This document shows positions 61,201 to 64,000 of a stretch of DNA of 64,000 nt, piece after piece. The notes beneath the pieces are model-generated. The model was not told the DNA's origin, did not search any database, and saw only the letters and a list, made by a program, of their open reading frames with translations. The position numbers and the translations under genes are program-made. The stretch comes from Nocardia altamirensis NBRC 108246 (GTDB lineage Bacteria; Actinomycetota; Actinomycetes; Mycobacteriales; Mycobacteriaceae), in the NCBI RefSeq assembly GCF_001612685.1, contig NZ_BDAY01000042.1:49296-113295 (forward strand), in the 5' to 3' direction. Position 1 is the first letter of the stretch, and every line of letters begins with the position of its first letter.

Positions 61201-64000
61201 TCCCGAAGCGGGGATGGCTGGGCGGCCGATGGCGAGCTGGAGTACCTGGGCCGCAACGACTTTCCGAGGCAGCTGGATGGGCAACGCATCGAGCCCGGCG
61301 AGATCGAGGCCAAGGTATTCCGGGCACCGGTCACGCCGACACAGGAGATCGTCGCCGATACCTTTGCCGAGGCGCTCGGGGTCGAGCAGATCGGCTTGGA
61401 CGACGACTTCTTTACGCTCGGCGGCAATTCGCTGATCGCGGTTCGGGTTGCGGCCCGGCTCGGCGCGGCGTTGAACACCCAGGTTCCGGTCCGGGTGCTG
61501 TTCGAGGCGCCGACCGTGGTCGGTGTGGCCGCCAGGATGGCGGCTCCTGTCGGACAGGACACTGCGCCCGAGATCGACGCGGAGTCTGTGGCCGCCGGGC
61601 AGCTCGAGTACTGGACCGCGCAGTTGTGTGATCTGCCGGACCAGATCGAGTTGCCCGCGGATCGGCCGCGGCCCGAGGTTGTCGGCAATGCCACTGGCAC
61701 GCACGACTTCTCGATCGATGCGGACCTGCGTGCCGCGCTGGCCGGACGCGCGCGCGAGCACGGTGTCACGCTGTTCGTGGTCGTGCACGCCGCGCTCGCG
61801 GTGTGGGCGGGTCGGTTGTCCAACAGCACCGATATCGCGATCGGCGCCCGGGTGTCCCGGCGTCGCGAACACGGGTTCGACGACATGGTTTCCAACACCG
61901 TCGTGTTGCGCAGCGAGGTCGATCCGGCGGTGCGCTTCGGCGAGCTGCTCGAGCAGGTGCGCCGCACCGATCTTGCGGCCTTCGCGAACGCCGAGTTGCC
62001 ATTCGAGCAGCTGGTGGATGTGATCAGCCCGGTGCGTTCGCGGGCACATCATCCGCTGTTTCAGGTCGCGCTGACCTTCGATGCGGCCATGGCCACCGAA
62101 CTCGAGCTGGCCGAGCTGCCCGGCGTCGCTGCCGGGATCGGCGAATTCGAGACGGGCACAGCCCAGTTCGATGTGCAGCTGACCGTCGGCGCGGCCGCGG
62201 ACGGTGGACTCGACATGTCGTGGAACTACGCGACCGAGCTGTTCGACCCGGCGACGGTGGCCGTCTTCGCTGATCGGTTGGTGCGGGTGCTGCACGCCGT
62301 CGCCGCAGATCCGCGGATCGCGGTCGGTGACATCGATCTGCTCGATGCGGCCGAGCGCAGCGCCGTCACGCAGCAGTGGGTTTCCTCCGGAACGGACAGT
62401 TCTGCAGGACGTTTCGGCGATCCGATGACCACCCTGGATGCGCTGTTCGACGCGGCAGTTGCCGAGCACCCGCACCGGACGGCAGCCCGCTTCGGGGTCG
62501 AGACACTGACCTACGCCGAGCTGGACCGGCGCGCGAATGTGCTGGCGCGCAGGCTGATCGCCGACGGCGCCGGACCCGAGACACTGGTCGCGGTGATCCT
62601 GCCGCGTTCGCTCGACCTGGTGGTCGCGCTGGTCGCGGTGACGAAGAGCGGTGCGGGCTATGTGCCCGTCGACCCGACCTACCCGGTCGATCGCATCACC
62701 GCTGTGCTCGCCGACGCCCAGCCGACGAGTGTGATCCTGGATTCGACGGTCCAGGTACGGGTTCCGGTAGCACTGCCGAGCGTGGTGCTCGACGGGTTCG
62801 CGGTGGAGACCGGAAATATCGAAGACGCCGACGACGCACCGATCGCCGACGCCGACCGCAACGCCGCGCTGTCGCCCGATCACGTCGCGTACCTGATGTA
62901 CACATCGGGCTCGTCCGGCCGCCCGAAGGGTGTCGCGGTCACCCATCGGAATGTGGTGCGGCTGTTCGCGAATACCGATCGCGACTTCGGCTTCGGTCCC
63001 GACGACGTGTGGACGCTGTTCCACTCGTACGCCTTCGACTTCTCGGTGTGGGAGCTGTGGGGTCCGCTGCTGTTCGGCGGCACCCTGGTGGTCGTCGACT
63101 ACTACACCTCGCGTTCGCCGGAGCAGTTCCTGGAACTGCTGCGTGCCGAACAGGTGACGGTGCTCAACCAGACCCCGTCCGCGTTCTATCAACTGGCCGA
63201 AGCGGATCGCAATGCCGCGCCGGACGTTTCGCCGCTCGCGCTGCGTTACGTGGTCTTCGGCGGCGAGGCGCTCGAACTGCGCAGGCTCGCCGATTGGGTG
63301 TCCCGCCGCGGTGCCGATGCGCCGTTGCTGGTGAACATGTACGGCATCACCGAGACCACGGTGCACGTGTCGTACCGCGCGCTGGACGGCGCGACCATCG
63401 CGGCCACCACGGGTTCCGTGGTCGGCAGGGCCGTCACCGGCCTGCGGGTGTACGTGCTCGATCACCGGCTGCAGCCAGTTCCGGTTGGTGTCGCCGGTGA
63501 AATCTATGTGGCGGGAACGCAGTTGGCGCGCGGCTATCTCGGTCGTCCCGGCCTGTCGGCGACGCGCTTCGTGGCCGATCCGCTCGGCGGCGGGGATGCG
63601 GGCGCGCGCCTGTACCGCTCCGGCGATCTGGCGCGCTGGAATCGCTTCGGCGAGTTGGAATACCTCGGCCGCGCCGACGACCAAGTGAAGGTCCGAGGCT
63701 TTCGGATCGAGCTCGGCGAGATCGAGTCCGCGATCCTCGCTCAGCCGGGAATCGCGCAGGCGGCGGTCATCGTGCGCGAGGACGAGCCAGGCGATCAGCG
63801 GATCGTGGCTTACGTGGTGGCCGAGCCGGACACCGTCCTGGCGCTCGACCAGATCCGCGACGGCGCGGCGGAGCTGCTGCCCGGCCACATGGTGCCTTCG
63901 GCGCTGGTGCGGCTCGAATGGATTCCGTTGACGGTCAGCGGAAAGCTGGACCGGCGCGCGCTGCCCGCACCCGCCGAGCGGGCTCCGGCCTCGGCCGCGC
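49210..64000 (+). CDS. Giant non-ribosomal peptide synthetase with degenerate modules (3' end outside window)
   Basis: This is a multimodular NRPS of at least 4,930 residues in one open frame. Order by nucleotide: C1 49312-50640 (EntF-like, HHIALDG), A1 50680-52180, PCP1 (Ser codon 52297), C2 52470-53860 (HHIAADG), A2 53900-55400, PCP2 (Ser codon 55528), C3 55700-57060 (HHISADD), A3 57100-58310 (degenerate), PCP3 (Ser replaced by Pro), C4 58630-59990, A4 60040-61310 (truncated), PCP4 (Ser codon 61429), C5 61580-62370 (C-terminal half only), A5 62430-63960 (threonine code). The start is uncertain: a stop at 49177-49179 limits it, and TTG 49210 (behind GGGGAG) or TTG 49240 (behind GAAGCGAGG) are the only usual start codons before C1. 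It is transcribed away from cobM; no tailoring gene is visible yet. Confidence 0.95.
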   Translation, partial: MHGVPEARLRLDRLDFGGDGEAGGVPAHADSADYFPLSPAQLGIWYAQHADPQVPITVAEYVELHGVLDLDVLGQALVAASSELESGFLRIVERDGQPYQYVDHTIADDYRVDYVDLRGEADPAAAAMAWMRAECGRPLELTADQLVRIAGLQLADEHWYWYLRAHHIALDGFAAVTSVARIAEIYTALVNGETIAPAKATDLRTLYDQEMDYRASTRFASDKAYWADRVAGFATGTSLAGRSAPPAARNGVTGALLSDEQSALLEAAVARHDSSPAGVLLAAFAAYLAQWTGAQDVVMSLPVTARTTAVMRRSGGTTSNIVPLRVRVDHATTIADLLAQVRVGVSGALRHQRYRHEDIRRDAAGNDVVAPGGWQAAPVVNIVLFHPRIVLGATVGTLRVLSMGRIEDLGVNFYQSEAGVSPRIDFETNPNLYSEEEARQHHSRFLEFFAGFLAAAADTAVWSLDLTSADERARSAVEWNDSEQEVPDTTLAALLDAQMSLTPENIALDFEGAELTYAELGARVNRLARFLIADGVGPESLVALGMRRSLELVIGMHAVLKAGGAYVPVDPDHPAERTAYILESASPVCVLTAGDELELPKSVRQIRIDTLDVSGYSEAPVTDADRLALLRPENTAYVIYTSGSTGRPKGVAVTHHAIVNQLLWMLDEYRLTADDVYLQKTATTFDVSLWGYFLPLMVGAKLVVAAPEGHRDPRHVADMIARHGVTVTDFVPSLLAEFVSYTTAAQCVTLRTVLVIGEALPPETAAGFRAISSAGLHNLYGPTEAAVSVTYWEATAADTVTVPIGIPAWNVAVYVLDSRLRPAAIGAPGELYLAGCQLARGYLGRPDLTADRFVANPLSDTGERMYRTGDLVRWNDAGTLEYLGRTDFQVKFRGQRIELGEIETTLLAHPAVGQAVVLVADTPTGPQVVAYVVAAPDHSVDPVALTRFAAAKLPGYMVPASTVVLDSFPLNTSGKLDRRALPQLLFRADATGFLAPRTQAEHVVAGIFADVLSQDRIGVDDNFFDLGGNSLVATQVVARIGAAFGTTVGVRALFETPTVAGLAAQADNAGPSYGARPPLVAKQLPERVPLSLAQRRIWFLNQFDPTVPAYNLPFVLRLRDQVDVVALEAALSDVVTRQQSLRTIFPESEDGAYQQVLPADQVDLGIEIRPIEEARLSGALHEFAATGFDVSRELPIRVRIYAVTGGNDDGAEYVVAFVVHHIAADGFSFGPLARDMAAAYLSRVAGRAPDWAPLPVQYQDFSIWQREVLGAESDPGSLAAREIAYWRRALAGLPDRLDLPADRPRTPVQSLRGGRVGLAIDAELHQRLSALARANSVSLFMVMHASLAVLLARLSGTSDIAIGTPVAGRGEPALDDLIGMFVNTLVLRSEIDGAESFTEFLTRTRETDLAAFAFADVPFERLVEVLNPARSQARHPLFQVLLSFQELSHATVELPGLSVSANEIDLDIASFDLQWTITEERGADGAAAGMTVTVSYATDLFDAATVAAFGRRYLRVLDTVAATPDAAVREIELLDAEERATVLTGWNQTAHDLPAATILDLFAGQVPARPDDLAVLFDDGVRSDVAYTYAEFSARVNRLARKLIAEGVGPETLVAVGIGRSMDMLIALYATLTAGGGYVPIDPEHPAARTEYVLATSAPVCVLTTLSDNVSSPDCPVLAVDDLDLSEFSDARVTDADRRAPLRASNTAYVLYTSGSTGAPKGVAVQHSSMLNQIAWLTAEYRIGPADVILQKTPVTFDVSVWELFGPLAAGARLLIAAPEGQHDPRYLSELIERHQVTMTSFVPSMLPVFAGAASTTECASLRVVLVSGEALPPATVAAFRRFSTAAVHNLYGPTECTVHATAWHLDEVAPVSVPIGRPVWNTQAYVLDEGLDPVPVGVPGELYLGGGQTARGYHGRPGLSAERFVADPFGAPGARLYRTGDLVRWVAPRDPELGSAGVLEFLGRNDFQVKFHGQRIELGEIEAALLDHPAVTQAVVRTFDTVLGDRLVAYVVSAAGPVDIDNIADSLRRRLPAYMVPSAIVVLEALPRSLSGKLDRKALPAPMFEATEFRAPTTSIEEIVAGIFGDVLGIARVGVDDDFFELGGNSLIATQVVARLGIALDTRVPVRMLFEAPSVAALAATVAAQVGDGARKALVAKVRPEQVPLSPAQQRMWFRNRFDTESAVNNIPLVIRLSGDLDVAALQVAVIDVIDRHESLRTVFPETKTGPVQVVREAAQIVPDLTPIPVAEHLLFEHLVELASAAFDVATEVPLRAKLFEISASEYVLGVVVHHISADDWSMRPLARDIMEAYVARTSWQAPAWPALPVQYADYVLWQREILGAEGDPSSLIATQIRYWARELAGLPAELVLPSDRPRPAVASYRGGTYPFVISGEMRRALVELGHRGSASLFMVMHSALAVLLARLSGTGDIAIGTPVAGRGEAALDELIGMFVNTLVLRTDVDGAASFADLLEQARETDLHAFAHAEVPFERLVEVLHPARAQARHPLFQVLLTFQNTRQATVELPGLSVRGVDYDTRLAKVDLQLTLHETKDEHGETAGMSAEFCYAEDLFDEATVAAFARRLDRVLAAVTADPAVPVGDIDLLSPEERTQVLVEWNDTARQVPAETLVSLFDAQAAATPDAVALVFDEERLTYRELQVRANRIARQLIGAGVGPESLVALSIRGSNELVIAMYAVLQTGAAYVPLDPDQPADRIDHIIDTARPRMILYRSADGFGIDLQREVPVIAIEGIEGVPGIATSSGEPLTDAERTRPLRPGHTACVLFSAGSIGRPEGVVVSHRAIVNQLRWLQQEYPIGGGDAVLRQTPVARAASVWEFFWPLQTGARLVVAKPDGHRDPGYLAQLIAEHGITTTHFVPSMLTAFVATLGNENRDLLSWLRQIFVSGAALPATTAVTLRELTDARLHCLYGPTEVGAVTYHEATGANTGSAPIGRPVWNTQVYVLDARLHAVAPGVAGELYFAGDQLAIGYLGRTGRTADRFVANPFGAAGVRMYRTGDLVRWAADGVLEYLGRGKRERRTAPPPVYAAKRFRAPTTPIEEIIAQAFGELLGCERVGVDDDFFELGGNPLVATQLVARLSVALDAEIRVRALFEAPTVAALAARLPSWVATGARQALTAQVRPEYPPLSLEQQRVWFLNHFDAGSAADTSTVALRLTGALDLDALRGAIADVVGRHESLRTVYPLRDGVAYQRVLPAIKAIPDLAVDQVAEGGVLGAMAEFVERGIDVAAEPPLRLRTYQLGDQDYVLVLVVHHIAADDFSMRPLVGDLMTAYLARSSASEPDWAPPAVHYVDFALWQRETLGPQDDPNSLMSHQLGYWRAALDGLPDELRLSARPRPAVASYAAGIHRFRVPGALIDELNRLAHVQDATLFMVVHSAFAALLARLSGAGDIAVGTPVAGRAEQALDGMVGTFVNTLVLRAQVDVDQSFTDLLAQVRTNDLQAFAHADLPFARLVEALDPVRTQARHPLFQVLLAFRNQSSVAIELPGLTVHELDIDQQTTKVDLQLLLSAGSDNAMDVELRYATDLFDAAFAATLADRMIRVLREVAADAEIMVGDIELLGDAERTLVLEQWNDTEFPIDAALTSQSGDAAATLVSLFEAQAARTPDAAAVTYDNVTLSYGELAARVHRLARWLKEAGVGPESYVALGIRRSLDLVVGMYAINAAGGAYVPMDPDDPAERIEHILDTTRPVCVLTSGADLDSTVARQVRIDELDLSGFSDEPLTDADRHKPLRPANTAYVIVTSDPTGPPKGVAVSHASIVNCLVWTHAEYGLAADDALLQQTPATVDASVWEFFLPLQVGARLVLATPHGHRDPAYLLRVIAEESITTVQFAPSLLARCVAEDAIGQAITLRNVFSGGAGLPAAAAHRLRAMTGARLHNLYGPAEAAVDATHHEVTDADTGTVPIGAPVFNTQVYVLDSRLRPVPVGVAGELYLAGAQLAHGYVGRPDLTTERFVANPFGAGARMYRTGDLVRWIPPSRSGDGWAADGELEYLGRNDFPRQLDGQRIEPGEIEAKVFRAPVTPTQEIVADTFAEALGVEQIGLDDDFFTLGGNSLIAVRVAARLGAALNTQVPVRVLFEAPTVVGVAARMAAPVGQDTAPEIDAESVAAGQLEYWTAQLCDLPDQIELPADRPRPEVVGNATGTHDFSIDADLRAALAGRAREHGVTLFVVVHAALAVWAGRLSNSTDIAIGARVSRRREHGFDDMVSNTVVLRSEVDPAVRFGELLEQVRRTDLAAFANAELPFEQLVDVISPVRSRAHHPLFQVALTFDAAMATELELAELPGVAAGIGEFETGTAQFDVQLTVGAAADGGLDMSWNYATELFDPATVAVFADRLVRVLHAVAADPRIAVGDIDLLDAAERSAVTQQWVSSGTDSSAGRFGDPMTTLDALFDAAVAEHPHRTAARFGVETLTYAELDRRANVLARRLIADGAGPETLVAVILPRSLDLVVALVAVTKSGAGYVPVDPTYPVDRITAVLADAQPTSVILDSTVQVRVPVALPSVVLDGFAVETGNIEDADDAPIADADRNAALSPDHVAYLMYTSGSSGRPKGVAVTHRNVVRLFANTDRDFGFGPDDVWTLFHSYAFDFSVWELWGPLLFGGTLVVVDYYTSRSPEQFLELLRAEQVTVLNQTPSAFYQLAEADRNAAPDVSPLALRYVVFGGEALELRRLADWVSRRGADAPLLVNMYGITETTVHVSYRALDGATIAATTGSVVGRAVTGLRVYVLDHRLQPVPVGVAGEIYVAGTQLARGYLGRPGLSATRFVADPLGGGDAGARLYRSGDLARWNRFGELEYLGRADDQVKVRGFRIELGEIESAILAQPGIAQAAVIVREDEPGDQRIVAYVVAEPDTVLALDQIRDGAAELLPGHMVPSALVRLEWIPLTVSGKLDRRALPAPAERAPASAA
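57100..58570 (+). other. NRPS module 3 A-PCP: inactive by motif (no substrate Asp, truncated, carrier Ser to Pro)
   Basis: The A domain begins normally, but its phosphate loop reads LFSAGSIGRPEGV (SGSTG and the Lys lost) and the substrate-pocket motif FDxSVWE reads RAASVWE, so the amino-group-binding Asp is Ala at 57700. After EYLGRG (58290-58308) it jumps via KRERRTAPPP to the carrier linker, skipping the whole C-terminal subdomain with the catalytic Lys. The carrier site is GGNPL instead of GGNSL (CCG at 58468). All changes are in frame. Confidence 0.9.
60040..61310 (+). other. NRPS module 4 A domain: truncated, mutated core motifs
   Basis: The phosphate loop is VTSDPTGPPKG (SGSTG altered but Lys kept), the pocket Asp is present (VDASVWEF) and YGPTE reads YGPAE. 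The A8 hinge reads NDFPRQLDGQRIEPGEIE instead of NDFQVK-RGQRIELGEIE, and the sequence then passes straight to AKVFRAP, the carrier linker. About 100 residues with the A9-A10 motifs and catalytic Lys are missing. The following carrier domain is intact (GGNSL). Confidence 0.88.
61580..62370 (+). other. NRPS C5: condensation domain lacking its N-terminal catalytic half
   Basis: After PCP4 the sequence jumps from a short linker to AGQLEYWTAQLCDLPDQIELP, the middle of a C domain. About 200 residues carrying the C1 motif (SxAQxRMWFL) and the HHxxxDG active site are absent. The C-terminal half (floor loop, latch, HPLFQVALTF) remains. Confidence 0.88.

Overview
The window looks like a chromosomal segment of a mycolic-acid actinomycete, most likely Nocardia. 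The evidence is the very high GC, frequent GTG/TTG starts, a complete mce lipid-import operon with Mce3R-like double-TetR repressors, a leucine-catabolic operon in the same order as Mycobacterium tuberculosis accD1-accA1-fadE19-Rv2499c-citE, an F420-type PPOX protein, and large non-ribosomal peptide synthetases (NRPSs) at both ends. I saw no tRNA, rRNA, CRISPR array, insertion sequence or phage gene.

Layout. (1) 1-8.2 kb: the 3' end of an NRPS, A(partial)-PCP-C-A-PCP-C-A-PCP-TE, closed by a thioesterase and a 16-bp perfect hairpin. (2) 8.4-15.3 kb: small unknown genes, an XRE/TPR regulator, a stress-type minus-strand group (double carboxymuconolactone-decarboxylase-fold protein, DJ-1/PfpI protein, aldo-keto reductase) whose promoter has MerR-type geometry, a lipoprotein serine hydrolase, and an MpaB/DUF2236 oxygenase. 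(3) 15.6-25.1 kb: mce operon, with two tiny membrane proteins, YrbEA, YrbEB, MceA-F and a Mce-associated protein. Two paralogous tandem-TetR repressors and a P450 follow on the opposite strand (25.1-29.3 kb). (4) 29.4-30.2 kb: what reads as an M-box (ykoK-type) magnesium riboswitch ahead of two small ORFs and a strong intrinsic terminator. (5) 30.2-39 kb: leucine/itaconate-type operon (accD1, accA1, fadE19, MaoC hydratase, citE-like lyase, acetoacetyl-CoA synthetase) with a divergent TetR gene. (6) 39-42.2 kb: 3-hydroxybutyrate dehydrogenase plus an MFS transporter with a divergent LysR gene. Both units feed acetoacetate into the pool activated by the synthetase. (7) 42.2-43.9 kb: an Rpn-like nuclease gene and a collapsed paralogue, each behind a copy of the same 95-bp repeat. 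(8) 43.9-47.7 kb: ABC ATPase and FtsX-like permease, divergent from a two-component system. (9) 47.8-49.0 kb: PPOX protein and CobM. (10) 49.2 kb to the end: a giant NRPS of at least 4,930 residues, still open at the edge.

The two most notable observations are as follows. The riboswitch-small ORF-terminator unit at 29.4-30.2 kb has no transporter behind it. The giant NRPS keeps one open frame although its third module is dead by every motif (A domain without the substrate Asp and without its C-terminal subdomain, carrier Ser replaced by Pro), its fourth A domain is also truncated, and its fifth condensation domain lacks the catalytic half. Its first C domain resembles that of EntF, suggesting an acyl- or aryl-capped peptide, and its last visible A domain carries a threonine code.
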